A stretch of 64,000 bases of DNA from CAXXOK01 sp963664595 (GTDB lineage Bacteria; Bacillota; Clostridia; Christensenellales; Aristaeellaceae): NCBI GenBank assembly GCA_963664595.2, contig CAXXOK010000006.1:143524-207523 (forward strand), written 5' to 3'. Both the position numbers and the translations under genes were made by a program. The notes beneath the pieces are model-generated. The model did no database searches and was not told where the DNA came from. It saw nothing but the letters and a program-made list of their open reading frames with translations. Shown piece after piece: positions 52,510 through 62,539 of the stretch (the stretch's first letter is position 1; every line of letters begins with the position of its first letter).

Positions 52510-53229
52510 AGGAATGAGAAATGGCGGTACGGTTGCTGCACAACCGTAGGAGGATCATCCTCTGGTACACAGCCACCGATGGCCATAAACCTTGTTTGAG
52601 CCGTATCGCGGCCTTCTCATTGGGTTTTGATATTAAGTAAATCTATTCATTCTTTTATTGTATCCGAGCTTTTTCATGTTCGTTGCCTCAGTGCTAAAAA
52701 AGAGATACCTACACTCGGTATCTCTTTTAACACATAAAGTATCCTTCGTATCCGCGCCATGATATTCAGGGATAAGCATCCTCTGGTCATTCAAAAACTT
52801 GCTATTCCTAAATACTTCTGTGCTCTTCAGGCAAGTTGTTCCCTTTGCTGTTGCTGCCGTTGAACGAGTATCTGTTATTGGTTTTTCTCGGATGAATTTA
52901 TACTGAAATCAACAGGGTTTCCTGCCTTGGCCTTTGAGCCCCTTGGCGTTAATTCGCCCACGACAGGAAACGCTGTTTTCTCTTTATTTCAGAATGGCGG
53001 AAAACTTGCAAAGCAATCTCCAGCCTGTCAAAGAACCTCTTCGGGTCGTTATCGCCGCTCGCTTCATAGCGCCTTCGGCGCGTTCGCTCGCTTATCCCTT
53101 TGTGGGGTTCCACCCCAATCCCCGGCAAGGGTTTCACCCCTGCACCTGGACCAGGACTTTCAGCCCTGGACCCTTCTTTTTTGACAGGCTGATGCTTGCA
53201 AAGCAATTGCTCCGCCATTTCTCATTCCT
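52510..53229. repeat. inverted-repeat element, possibly non-autonomous mobile or REP-like
   Basis: A perfect 18-bp inverted repeat, AGGAATGAGAAATGGCGG (52510-52527) and its complement (53212-53229), bounds about 720 bp without a transposase. Nested inside, 52993-53032 and 53176-53220 are an imperfect inverted copy of each other (AATGGCGGA to CAGCCTGTCAAA). Between these are several short hairpins (for example GCGCCTTCGGCGC and GTGGGGTTCCACCCC). Confidence 0.55.
52698..52728. terminator. bidirectional intrinsic terminator
   Basis: AAAAGAGATACC (52698-52709) pairs with GGTATCTCTTTT (52717-52728), giving A and T runs on either side. It lies downstream of the dioxygenase gene. Confidence 0.7.
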
Positions 53230-53263
53230 TCCAGCCTCCCCTTCGGGGAGGCCGGAACCGGAA

Positions 53264-53635
53264 CTACGCTTCGATCTTATCCGACCACGCAACGGTGCCG
53301 TTGCGCAGGTGCTTTTTGGCTTCGCGCATGGCTTTTTTGGTCAGGCAGAGCTTTTTGGACTGCTTCTGGTATTCCTCCAGCGAGGCAGAGGTCAGCTTGG
53401 TGCCGACCAGTGCGCCGATCATTACGCAGACCACCGGCAGCAGGTACTTGATGATGCCGCCCAGGAACAGCGACAGCACAAAGCCAACGGCAACGCCGCC
53501 CAGCAGGCACAGCGCATAGCGCGTAAAGAAATCCTTGAAGGCCTTCGACCGAGCCGCAAAATAGTTATCCAGCGTTTTTTGGGTAAAGGTCTGCCCGTTT
53601 GAAAAATGCTCCCGTTTCAAACCCTTGCTGTTCAT
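53264..53635 (-). CDS. small membrane protein, function unknown
   Basis: A 123-residue protein. The N-terminus is hydrophilic (QTFTQKTLDNYFAARSKAFKDFFTRY), two hydrophobic segments follow (ALCLLGGVAVGFVLSLFLGGI; LLPVVCVMIGALVGTKL), and the C-terminal tail is basic. I use ATG 53635, with GGGAGAG upstream. It is not recognised. It shares direction and close spacing with the next membrane protein upstream. Confidence 0.65.
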   Translation of the reverse strand: MNSKGLKREHFSNGQTFTQKTLDNYFAARSKAFKDFFTRYALCLLGGVAVGFVLSLFLGGIIKYLLPVVCVMIGALVGTKLTSASLEEYQKQSKKLCLTKKAMREAKKHLRNGTVAWSDKIEA

Positions 53636-53656
53636 GGTGTTTTCTCTCCCATTCAT

Positions 53657-54169
53657 TTATTTGGCGATGTGGAACGCGGAAAGCAGCAGCAGGACAAACA
53701 GCAGCGCCACCCAGACAAACAGCAGCACATGCTTTGCCGTGGTCACAACGGCGGCCAACCGCGCCATGCCCTCCCGCCGCTCGGGGAAGCTTTTCAGCAG
53801 GCGCAAAAACAGCAGATCCTCCACGGCGTCCACCGCCGTGCGCACCACTGATAGCGCAAGCATCGTATAATATATCCACGATCCCGCCGCCGCGATGTTG
53901 GCCGTAACCGCAAGCATAACGCCCGTCAGGCACAGCATCAGCCCGAAATCATACAGCCAATAGCGGCGCATTTCGGGGCGGCCCTGCTCGCCCGCGGCTT
54001 CCAGGGTGTGGTAGAGCTGGTCGGGGACATAGTGCAGGCGCACGTCGGGCATGGTGAAATCCTTGCCCAGTTTTTGCTGCGGGCTGCCCTTGGCAAGCGC
54101 CATCAGATAATAGCAGCCCGCCAGGCCCGCCGCCGCCGCAATGGCTCCGGCTACGGTAATCCAGTTCAT
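53657..54169 (-). CDS. membrane protein, function unknown
   Basis: A 170-residue protein with an N-terminal hydrophobic helix (ITVAGAIAAAAGLAGCYYLMAL), a soluble segment (LGKDFTMPDVRLHYVPDQLYHTLEAAGEQGRPEMRRY) and three further helices. The pattern is seen in clostridial hypothetical proteins, but I cannot assign a function. It starts nine bases after the amino-acid kinase gene and is probably co-transcribed with it. Confidence 0.7.
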   Translation of the reverse strand: MNWITVAGAIAAAAGLAGCYYLMALAKGSPQQKLGKDFTMPDVRLHYVPDQLYHTLEAAGEQGRPEMRRYWLYDFGLMLCLTGVMLAVTANIAAAGSWIYYTMLALSVVRTAVDAVEDLLFLRLLKSFPERREGMARLAAVVTTAKHVLLFVWVALLFVLLLLSAFHIAK

Positions 54170-54178
54170 AGGCTCCTC

Positions 54179-55000
54179 CTATTGCAGGCCGATGTGCGTA
54201 CAGGGGATTTTCCCCGCCATCAGATCGGCAATGTGGTGCCGCGCGTGGGCGATGATGACGCGGCTGCCGCCTTCCGCGGCGCGCAGGGCATAGGCCAGCT
54301 TTGCGTCCGCGCCGCCCGCGCCCTTGCGGCTGGCCCCCCGGCAATGGGTGCGCAGCTGCGCGATTTTATCCCGCAGCTCGTCCAGCGTGGGCGCGAAAAC
54401 CTCCTGCACCAGCGTGGAGGGATCGGCTACGTCCAGATAGATGCCCTCGGTGGCGGTGAGCAGGATCAGCGTTTTGGCCTTGAGCAGCGCCGTGATTACG
54501 GCGGCCGTCTCGTCGTTATCCACGCACTCCACCACAGTTTCGCCGCTCTGGCGGCGGCCGGAAAGCTCCATCTTGCGGTTTTCCTCGTCGCTGACAGGGT
54601 CGTTGTAGTTGATGATGGGGATACAGTTCTGCGCCGCGGCGCGCTGCAAAAGCCGCAGGATGTGGTCGCGCTTCATCGGGTCGTTGAAGTGCGTGTGCTC
54701 CACCAGCAGCTGGCGGATGCCGTACTCCGGGTGCACAAACCGGCGGTAGTTGTCCATCAGCACAATCTGCCCCTGCGCTGCGTAGTCGGTCTTGTCCTGC
54801 TCGGGATCGCCGTTCAGCTCATGTCCCGCGCGGTGCAGGTAATCCAGGCGGCCGATCTCGGTTGCGCCGCTGGTGACCAGGGCCATGCCGGGGTGCAGAT
54901 CGCCGCCTAGGCGATGGAAAATGTTATAGTCGATTCCGCCGTCTCCGGGCTGGACCAGCGCCATGGAGCCGATTTTTATTACGAGATCGATGGTTTTCAA
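54179..55000 (-). CDS. amino-acid kinase family protein (glutamate 5-kinase-like)
   Basis: A 273-residue protein of the amino-acid kinase fold, with DLVIKIGSMAL (phosphate loop), LVTSGATEIGRLDYL, IIPIINYNDPVS-like CIPIINYNDPVS, VDNDETAAVITALLKAKTLILLTATEGIY and GGADAKLAYALRAAEGGSRVIIA near the end. It resembles ProB but lacks the C-terminal PUA domain, and no proA gene is adjacent. Proline synthesis is therefore uncertain. AAGGAGG-like sequence precedes the start. Confidence 0.8.
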   Translation of the reverse strand: MKTIDLVIKIGSMALVQPGDGGIDYNIFHRLGGDLHPGMALVTSGATEIGRLDYLHRAGHELNGDPEQDKTDYAAQGQIVLMDNYRRFVHPEYGIRQLLVEHTHFNDPMKRDHILRLLQRAAAQNCIPIINYNDPVSDEENRKMELSGRRQSGETVVECVDNDETAAVITALLKAKTLILLTATEGIYLDVADPSTLVQEVFAPTLDELRDKIAQLRTHCRGASRKGAGGADAKLAYALRAAEGGSRVIIAHARHHIADLMAGKIPCTHIGLQ

Positions 55001-55024
55001 GGACAGGTTCCTCCTTGCTAAGCA

Positions 55025-57106
55025 TTAGTATGGATAAAACATGCGCCGGATCCCATAGAAAACTTGCGGAGACTGCAGCCTGAGCGAACCGGCATCCAAA
55101 AACATCAGCCCTAGGCTGATAAAGACCGAGGCCAGGCACAGCAGCACGCAGACCGTGCTCAGCGTCCGTTGCTCCGGCGTCCGGGGATGGGTCATTACAG
55201 GCAGCATGCACAGGGCGCCGACCAGGGAGAAGAAAAATACATAGTCGTACACATACCGCATAATGTTGCCGGCCATGCAGTAGGAAACCCAGATCACCAT
55301 AAGGGATACCATGAGCGCTGCGCCGAAGGTCCAGCGCCGCTCGGCGGCAAGCGACAGCCTGCCTTCCCCGCCCTGCGGGCTTGACAGCCGCATCAGCGCC
55401 GCGCCCCACGTAACGGGGAAAACCAGAACCCCGACCGAACGGGCGATAAACTTATACCGGCCGAACGTGTTTACCGCGTCCCACGCGGAGGTGACGTAGG
55501 GGAATTGCGCCGTAAACGAGACCGGCGTCAGCAGGTAGTAGTAGAGGGCCTGCGGCAGATCCGCCACGGCAAGCGTCTGGTAATGGGAGTCCAGCGCGGT
55601 CAGCTGGTTTTGGTAGCCGAAATCCAGCGCGGAACCAAACCGCGCTTTATTGTACCATAAAACAGTGCAAAGCCCCAACAGGGCGGGCAGCAAAAACGCG
55701 AGAGCATGCGGCAGCCGGGCGCGTTTTTGGAAAAGCTCAAACAGGAACAGCGGGGTGATCAGCGCCGCCAGGATGGGCACCGCGTTGGTGCGCGTCATCA
55801 GCGCCAACCCGAAGCACACGCCGGACAGGGCGTATTGCAGGATTTTCAGCCACGCGCGCCGCTGCTGCGCCGCGTGGTAGCCAAACCCGATGGCGCCCGC
55901 GGAAAAGCAGATCAGGGCCATGATCGGCAGATGGTAATGGTTTTCCTGCATCATCAGCCAGAATACGCCCCCGGAGATAACCACCGTTACGCAGCACAGC
56001 GCCAGCGCGAATACGTTCGCGCCCTTCGCATAGCGCCCCGCCATGCCGCAGACCGCCCACCCGGCCATGGCAATGGTCAGCAGCGAAAGGATCAGCATGG
56101 CGTCAGCGCTTCGGGGAAACCGCCCGGTTATTGCATGATACGGCAGATACACGGTCAGCACCGGGGCCAGGCCGAAGTAAATATAGTACCGGCCCTCGTA
56201 CAGCACATGGTCGTACTTGAAGGAGCCGTTGAAAAAAGCGCGCTCGGTAGGATCGTAGGGATTGGAGAGGCTGAGCAGCGCCTCGCCGGGTTCCTCGTCC
56301 AGCATTACCTTGCCCTTGAGCAGCATATCCAGAAATGTGGCGTACACATCGTCGGTCTGCAGCGCTTCCTCCCGCGTGGTTCCGGAAAGCAGCGGCTCGC
56401 CGGGGTATTTCCAGGCGGCGAGCAAAACGGCCAGGATCATCAACCCCACAAGGGGAAGAACCACGATAGCCCGGTGGAGCGGGCGGCGGGGGTTGTAGGC
56501 CGTATCAAACCCGCGCAGGAAGAACGCGCACAAAAGCGACAGCGAGAGCAAAAAGACCAGCGCCATGGGCAGCGGCTGAAGCCGGAAGGGAATCGGCGTA
56601 TTAATCTCAACCGACCGCACGGTGAAATCCGCACTGGCGGATACGGCGGTCAGCCGGATGAGCAGCTCGTAATCCACGCCGCCGCTGCTGGCCGGGGCGT
56701 ACAGGTGCCGCAGTACGGGATCATCCGCCACGAGCGTTGCGGTGTAGAGCATGTAGTGCAGGTAGGCGAAGGATTCGTCCATCAGCTCGATCTCCGCCTG
56801 CACAATGCCCTCGCCCTCCAGGGCGATGTGCACGGTTTGGATCGTTTCGTAGACCATGTCGTCTGTCAGCTCGGCCGATTCGCCCACGCCAAGGCTGAGG
56901 CAGAGGCCGTCGCCGCCGTACACGGCGGTTTCATCCGTGCAGGTGAAAAAGTCCATCGGGATTTCCGTGGGGGTCAGCCCCGCGGTGGTCAGCGCGCGGA
57001 AATTGAATAAAACCTCCGCGCCCGCCGTGATCACGGCGGCCAGCAGGCACAGCGCCAGAAATTTTTTCCATACGGTTTGTTTTTGCCAGAGCGGTTTGAT
57101 AGGCAT
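55025..57106 (-). CDS. large integral membrane protein, glycosyltransferase-like
   Basis: A 693-residue protein with one N-terminal helix, an extracytoplasmic domain of about 200 residues and then about ten transmembrane helices. The mix resembles GT-C-type membrane glycosyltransferases that use lipid-linked sugars (YYIYFGLAPVLTVYLPYHAITG; ALMTRTNAVPILAALITPLF). I start it at ATG 57106, with AGAGGAAAG upstream. The track-length frame from 57301 has no support. It is probably part of the surface-polysaccharide genes further right. Confidence 0.72.
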   Translation of the reverse strand: MPIKPLWQKQTVWKKFLALCLLAAVITAGAEVLFNFRALTTAGLTPTEIPMDFFTCTDETAVYGGDGLCLSLGVGESAELTDDMVYETIQTVHIALEGEGIVQAEIELMDESFAYLHYMLYTATLVADDPVLRHLYAPASSGGVDYELLIRLTAVSASADFTVRSVEINTPIPFRLQPLPMALVFLLSLSLLCAFFLRGFDTAYNPRRPLHRAIVVLPLVGLMILAVLLAAWKYPGEPLLSGTTREEALQTDDVYATFLDMLLKGKVMLDEEPGEALLSLSNPYDPTERAFFNGSFKYDHVLYEGRYYIYFGLAPVLTVYLPYHAITGRFPRSADAMLILSLLTIAMAGWAVCGMAGRYAKGANVFALALCCVTVVISGGVFWLMMQENHYHLPIMALICFSAGAIGFGYHAAQQRRAWLKILQYALSGVCFGLALMTRTNAVPILAALITPLFLFELFQKRARLPHALAFLLPALLGLCTVLWYNKARFGSALDFGYQNQLTALDSHYQTLAVADLPQALYYYLLTPVSFTAQFPYVTSAWDAVNTFGRYKFIARSVGVLVFPVTWGAALMRLSSPQGGEGRLSLAAERRWTFGAALMVSLMVIWVSYCMAGNIMRYVYDYVFFFSLVGALCMLPVMTHPRTPEQRTLSTVCVLLCLASVFISLGLMFLDAGSLRLQSPQVFYGIRRMFYPY

Positions 57107-57376
57107 AGTGCTTTCCTCTTGCAGGCTGCCGAACGGCAGATGCGAAATCGCGGGCTGGCAGGCAAGCGATGAACAAATCCCTTGCACGCTGCCGTGCTGT
57201 CTTTCCGCCAGCTTAGGTTTGCAGAACCTTCGGCGCAGCGCCGTTGCTACTTCAGGCTCTGTAAACCCAACCTGACATAAATCTGGCACAACATCGCACA
57301 AGCGCTTTATCCATCATTTACCTGCAGGTCTGCCGGGTTCAGGATAGGACAGAAAAAGGATGTACGGCGGGACGGT

Positions 57377-58801
57377 TTATTCGCCTTGCAGCATGGGTTT
57401 TTCTTGGGTATGCGTCAGGTTTTTGATCCACACGCGGCTTGTGAAATGCGGGATACCGATGATCATTTTGACAATCTCCTCGCCCAGTGTGCAAACATAG
57501 ATCATTTCCACCGGCCACTTGAGCAGGTAGGTGGCCACCCCGCACAGCGGCACGCCGATCAGCCACATCGCGCCCACATCCAGCTTGAAGCTGAACACGG
57601 TATCCCCGCCGGAGCGCAGCACGCCCACCACGTTGATGGCGTTGAAGGCGCGAAACCACATTGTGAACGATTCGATCAGCAGCACCGTGGCCGCCGTTTG
57701 CAGCACCGCCGCGGACAGGCCCGTGAACAGCGAAAGCATCGGCAGGCGGATGGCGGCCAGCATAACGCCCAGCACCAGGCCCGTGAGCATGGACAGCGCG
57801 ATCATCCGCTTGGCAAACAGGTAGGCCCTGTCCAGCTCGCCCGCACCGATGGCCTTGCCTACGATGATGGCGGTGGCGTGCATCATGCCGAAGATGAAAA
57901 TCCACAGCAGGTTGTCGATGTTGGATACCACGCCCATCGCGGCCACTGCCGTATCGCCCATGTGCCCGTAGTAAACGCCGTACATCGTAACCCCGAGCGC
58001 CCACAGGCCTTCATTGAACACAACGGGCGTTGTGGTTTTGGCAAAGTGGGTGAAAAACGCCTTGTCCCAGCTCATCATTTCCTTAAAACGCGCGCCCGCG
58101 GGCAGCTGCTTGCCGTAGGAAAGCTGCAGGGTGAGCGCCAGCGTAACGCCCGAGGCGATGCACGTGGCCAGCCCCGCGCCGCGCACGCCCATGGCGGGCA
58201 TGCCGAGGCGCCCGTAGATCAGGCCGTAGTTGAGCAGCGTGTTCAGCCCCAGCCCCACCGAGCCGGAGAGCAGCGGCAGGTGCGGCTTTTCCCCGGACTT
58301 CAGGCAGGTGGAATAGACCATGTTCACGCCGTGGAACAGGAAGCTGGGGATAATCCACCGCAGGTATACCTTGGCGATCTCCGCGCTTTCCCCCTGCGGC
58401 AGAAACAGGCGGATGATCGGATCCGGGAAAATCATCGCGCCCGCGATGAACACCACCATCACCACGCCGGTCCACAAAAGCGACAGCCCCATGCTGCGGC
58501 GCATGCTGCGCAGATCGTTCGCGCCCCAGTACTGGCTCATAAAAATTGCGCCGCCCGAGGCGACCCCGAAACAGAAAAGCTGGTATAAAAACGTATACCG
58601 GTTGGTTTGCACCACCGCGGCATAGCTGATGTCGCCCAGCCCGGATACCATCAGTCCGTCTACGATCTGCAGGGAGGAGGCAATCAGGTTTTGCAGGATG
58701 ATCGGCAGGGTGATGGTGAGCACACGGCGGGCAAAGGGTTTATCCCAATGAAAGCAGGAAATCAGAAACGCCTTCAGGCGCTGCGAGTGATTGGTTTGCA
58801 T
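57377..58801 (-). CDS. MATE-family efflux transporter
   Basis: A 474-residue membrane protein with twelve hydrophobic segments and MATE features (RVLTITLPIILQNLIASSLQIVDGLMVSGLGDISYAAVV; FFCFGVASGGAIFMSQYWGANDLRSMRRSM). I start it at ATG 58801, with AAGGAGA upstream. It differs clearly from the island's MATE protein at 44760, and no metal-regulator box is nearby. The substrate is unknown. Confidence 0.88.
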   Translation of the reverse strand: MQTNHSQRLKAFLISCFHWDKPFARRVLTITLPIILQNLIASSLQIVDGLMVSGLGDISYAAVVQTNRYTFLYQLFCFGVASGGAIFMSQYWGANDLRSMRRSMGLSLLWTGVVMVVFIAGAMIFPDPIIRLFLPQGESAEIAKVYLRWIIPSFLFHGVNMVYSTCLKSGEKPHLPLLSGSVGLGLNTLLNYGLIYGRLGMPAMGVRGAGLATCIASGVTLALTLQLSYGKQLPAGARFKEMMSWDKAFFTHFAKTTTPVVFNEGLWALGVTMYGVYYGHMGDTAVAAMGVVSNIDNLLWIFIFGMMHATAIIVGKAIGAGELDRAYLFAKRMIALSMLTGLVLGVMLAAIRLPMLSLFTGLSAAVLQTAATVLLIESFTMWFRAFNAINVVGVLRSGGDTVFSFKLDVGAMWLIGVPLCGVATYLLKWPVEMIYVCTLGEEIVKMIIGIPHFTSRVWIKNLTHTQEKPMLQGE

Positions 58802-58895
58802 ACGTCTCCTTAAAAAGCGGATCAACCGCTTTGAAAATATAGGGCATTGTGCTATTGCAGAGCGCGGCCGCCGCGCGGCGGGAACGGCCTGCGGA

Positions 58896-60645
58896 TCAGG
58901 TGGTGAAGAACTGGAAGAAATTGATCATCCCGTAGGAATCGTAGTACATCCAGTCCACCTCGGCCTGCTGCTGGGCGGCGATGTAGCGGAGCAGCGCGGG
59001 CGAAGGCTCCGCGTCGGTGCTGGCAAACAGCACGTTGTCCCGCAGGAACAGGGACGAGTTCAGCTCCGTAACGCCGTAGTTGGCGAGCATCCGGTACCAG
59101 CCGGGCGTGCGCGCGGTGTGCCCGCCCCAGAACATCACGTTGCCGGCCAGCGTCTCCGGCACGGCGGGGAACAGGCGGTAGTCGGACACGAGGGACAGAT
59201 CGTAGATAAACAGCATATCGGGGCTGTCCGCGGCGTATGCGTCCAGATCCTCGGAAACAAAGGCCCCGTTCACGGCCAGCTCATCGCGGGCGGCCAGCAG
59301 TGTTTTTTGGGATTCGCCCCACGCGTGCGCCGCGCCCAGGGCGGCGGGGCAGAGCAGCACCACGCACAAGATCAGCCCGAGGCGGGCGCGCGCGGGCGCG
59401 TTTGCCTGCGGCTCCAGATTGCGCATCAGCAGCCAAGCGCTCAGGGCGATCATAGGCAGGGTAACGCTGAGCATGGCGCGCATCGGCAGGCGGCCTTCCC
59501 AGCCCAGCACACCCAGCAGCAGCGCGCCCAGCAGCGGCGAGGCGAGCGCTCCCAGCCACAGAAACGGCCTGGTAAACCCGCGCAGGGCGGCCAGCAGCAG
59601 GCTCAGCGCGGCGGCCGCGAGGGCAAACAAAATGCCGTAGGCCTGCGAGGGCGTGCTGCGCACCGTATCGCGGATCAGGGCCAGCGCGCTTTGCAGGCGC
59701 GCGGCGGGCGTTTGCTCCGCGGGCTCAAAGGTGCTTTTGTACAGACTGCCGAGGGCTTCCGTGGTCATGCTGTCGTCCAGAAAGTACCAATAGGTGAACA
59801 TCTTATATTCTTCCCGCGGCCAGCCGATTTCCGCCAGGGCCTCGTCGGTGGGCACGGTCAGCTTGGTATCGGAGTAATCCAGAATATCGCCGCTGGCATC
59901 GTTCCAGGCGTATACGTTTTCCACGTTCAGCAGCCGGGTTTCCGCGTATCGTACGCCGGTGAGCAGCAGCAGCAGCGCGGCGCACACCGCGGCCCCGGTC
60001 AGGATAGGCTTCAGCAGCGGCCTTTCGGCCTGTTTGCGGTCCGAAAGCCAGATGATGAAAAGCGAAAGCAGCCAGAACGCGAGCGGCGGAAGTACCGAAA
60101 CCTGCCGCAGAAAATAGCAGAACACGAGCAGCAGCACGCTCAGCGCCATTCCCCTGCGCACGGCGCCGCGGCCGCCCCGGACCCAGTCGATGGAAGCAAG
60201 CTGCAGCACCGCCGCCGCGCCCAGCCAGGCCGCCGTGGTGGTGAAGCTGATCCGCATGCTGATCCAAAACGCCCCGGCGACCACCGTGAGCGCGCCCAGC
60301 GCGGCGCCCGTCCATTGGGGCCGTCCGTGCAGCGCGGCGCAGCGCATCAGGCTTTTGATCACAACCACGGAGGAAAACCATAAAAAGAAAAGCTGGAACA
60401 CCGAAAACCAGGCGACCCCCGGCAGCAGCCGGGCAAGCCCGTACAGCGCCCACCCCAGTACGGGATGGATCAGCATGGAAAAAAGTGGTGGGCTCGCCGC
60501 CCTCAAACCCCAGATAGCTGCGCAGGATCGGCGCATCATCCGAGCCGGAATACAGCAGCATGTTGCCGAGGATGAGCACGGCAAACAGGCAGGATGTGAG
60601 CAGGATTCCGACGATCCACGGGGTGAGCTTTCCGTTTTTCCTCAT
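58896..60645 (-). pseudogene. multi-spanning membrane protein, frameshifted at a homopolymer
   Basis: From ATG 60645 the frame encodes MRKNGKLTPWIVGILL then a hydrophobic helix and SYLGFEGGEPTTF. It is then lost at a run of six A/T (60479-60484). Removing one base restores SMLIHPVLGWALYGLARLLPG and the rest to 58896, about 582 residues with ten or more helices. It looks like a membrane glycosyltransferase or polysaccharide protein beside the GtrA-like gene. A homopolymer error is as likely as a true mutation. Confidence 0.75.
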
Positions 60646-60703
60646 GTGCGGCTACCTCTTCCTGATGGGGTGCTTCCGGCCGGAGCGGCGGGAAGGGAGG
60701 GGA

Positions 60704-61180
60704 TTATTTGTCAGGCACGGCGTCAGGGTCTTCTTTTTGTTTGCGAAACGCCCAGTGCTTGTTGAGCAGATAATTGACTGGGTAGGTAATCACCAGCGCC
60801 GCGATGGGGGCCAGCCCCTCGGAGATATGCAGCGCCTCCACCAGCAGGGACAGCAGCGCGGCGTTCAGCAAAAAGGTGCCGCCGTAGGAGACCAGCGATT
60901 TTAGAAATGCGGCAAGGTGCTGGCGCAGGGTGTACGTCCGGGCCGAGTGGAACACGAACCGGCTGTTCCAGTAATAGGCGTTGACCATGCTGATCAGGTA
61001 CGAAACGGCGTTGGACAGCTGATAATGCCAGTGAAAAGCGTACAGGCATAAATAATAAATGCCCAGCGAAATCAGCGTGTTGCTGACGCCCACCAGCGAG
61101 AACTTGATGAATTGGAAAAAAGCGGCCGCTTTGGGATGGGCGGCCAGGCGGATTAATGCCTGCCGGATGGATTGTATCAT
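60704..61180 (-). CDS. GtrA-like family membrane protein
   Basis: A 158-residue protein with four transmembrane helices in the GtrA/DPMS-flippase pattern (FIKFSLVGVSNTLISLGIYYLCLYAF; ISMVNAYYWNSRFVF; YPVNYLLNKHWAF). Family members take part in moving or attaching lipid-linked sugars at the membrane. I start it at ATG 61180. It lies upstream of and in line with the frameshifted membrane protein. Confidence 0.85.
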   Translation of the reverse strand: MIQSIRQALIRLAAHPKAAAFFQFIKFSLVGVSNTLISLGIYYLCLYAFHWHYQLSNAVSYLISMVNAYYWNSRFVFHSARTYTLRQHLAAFLKSLVSYGGTFLLNAALLSLLVEALHISEGLAPIAALVITYPVNYLLNKHWAFRKQKEDPDAVPDK

Positions 61181-61410
61181 AGCGGGAACAGGCCTCCGTG
61201 CCAAATGGGCGGCACGGAACAGCTCCCGGCGCGCCCTTGCGTGTTCATGAAGAAGTAACAAGTGATTATACCATAGCGTGCCAGTGTCTGACAATCGCCG
61301 CGCCCGCCTTTATGCCCGGTACGCGGGCGCGCCCGGGGCCGCGTACCGCCTTTACAAACATTCCCGGGAAAGCTATAATAAGCGCAGTTACAGGGAAGGA
61401 ATGATCTCCT

Positions 61411-62536
61411 TTGAATGTTCCCGCATGCGATCTGAAACGGCAGTTTGAGCTGTATGCTCCGGAGTTGGAAACCGAAGCCCTCCGCGTGCTGCGCAGGGGA
61501 TGGTATATCCTCGGCAGCGAGGTGGAGGCTTTTGAAGAAGAATTTGCGCGGTACGTGGGCGCGAAACACTGTGTGGGGCTGGCCAGCGGGCTGGACGCGC
61601 TGTGGATTGCCTTTCGTTTGCTGGGGATTGGGCAGGGCGACGAGGTGATCGTGTGTTCCAACGCCTATATCGCCTGCGTGATGGGGATCACCATGAGCGG
61701 CGCGGCTCCAGTGTTCGTAGAGCCGGACGCATATGACAATATCAACGCGGCCCGCATCGAGGCCGCGATTACGCCCCAATGCAAGGCGATCCTTGGCCGT
61801 GCACCTGTACGGGCAAACCTGTGACATGGAAGCGATTGATGGATATCGCGCAAGCGCCATCAACCTGACCATTGTGGAGGACTGCGCGCAGAGCCACGGC
61901 AGCGCCTTTGCAGGGCCGGCAGGCGGGGACATTCGGCCAAGATCGGGTGCTTCAGCTTTTACCCGACGAAGGGGCTGGGCGCCTTCGGGGACGGGGGCGC
62001 GGTCGTGACAAACGATGACGCGGATCTGGCGCAGCGCGGTGCAGAAGCTTTCCGTAATTACGGCAGCCGCGTTAAATATCACAACGAAGAGTCGTCGGCG
62101 CAAACAGCCGCTTGGACGAGCTGCAGGCGGGGCTTCTGCGCGTGAGGCTGCGCCATTTGAACGAATTGAACGCCGAGCGGCAGATCGGATGGCGGCGCGG
62201 TATACGCAGGGAATCAAAAACCCGCTGGTCATCCCTCCCGCAGCGTGCCGCCGAACAGGCGTATACCACCTGGCATCAATACGTGGTACACAGCCCGGCG
62301 CGCGAACCGCCTGGCCGCTTTTTTGAAAGACAACGGCATCGGCACCAGCATCCACTACCCGGTTCCCGCCGCACCTGAGCGAAGCCTACCGAAGCCTGGG
62401 GTACCAGGGCGGGCGCGTTTCCCCGTAGCGGAACAGCTATGCCCGCGGAGGTTTTAAGCCTGCCCATGTTCAACGGGATCACCGAAGGCGGAGCAGGCCT
62501 ACGTGATCGACCGGATCAACGCCTTTCAAGGAGTAG
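61411..62536 (+). pseudogene. DegT/DnrJ/EryC1 aminotransferase (FdtB-like), multiply frameshifted
   Basis: The first 125 residues are clean (DLKRQFELYAPELETEALRVLRRGWYILGSEVEAFEEEFARYVG; GLASGLDALWIAF; YIACVMGITMSGAAPVF). After about 61793 the frame changes repeatedly. The pieces still read as family sequence: AVHLYGQTCDMEAID, then IGCFSFYPTKGLGAFGDGG with the PLP Lys, RNYGSRVKYHNE, LDELQAGLLRVRL and NGIGTSIHYPVP. It would use PLP to aminate a dTDP-keto-sugar. The end at TAG 62536 assumes a corrected frame. Confidence 0.8.
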
Positions 62537-62539
62537 CGC

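Larger units (their letters stand above)
52481..53263. other. intergenic region with inverted-repeat element
   Basis: No gene is supported. It holds a terminator hairpin (52698-52728) and an inverted-repeat element described separately. A 90-residue minus-strand frame (52949-53218) reads through the repeat and is likely not a real protein. Confidence 0.6.

Noticed and set aside
52949..53218. 90-residue minus-strand protein
   Set aside because: It is the translation of an inverted-repeat element with several hairpins and has no start-site signal.
55706..60383. long plus-strand frames of 434, 400 and 530 residues
   Set aside because: They are antisense to membrane protein and MATE genes, rich in Arg, Gln and Gly, and have no recognisable domain.
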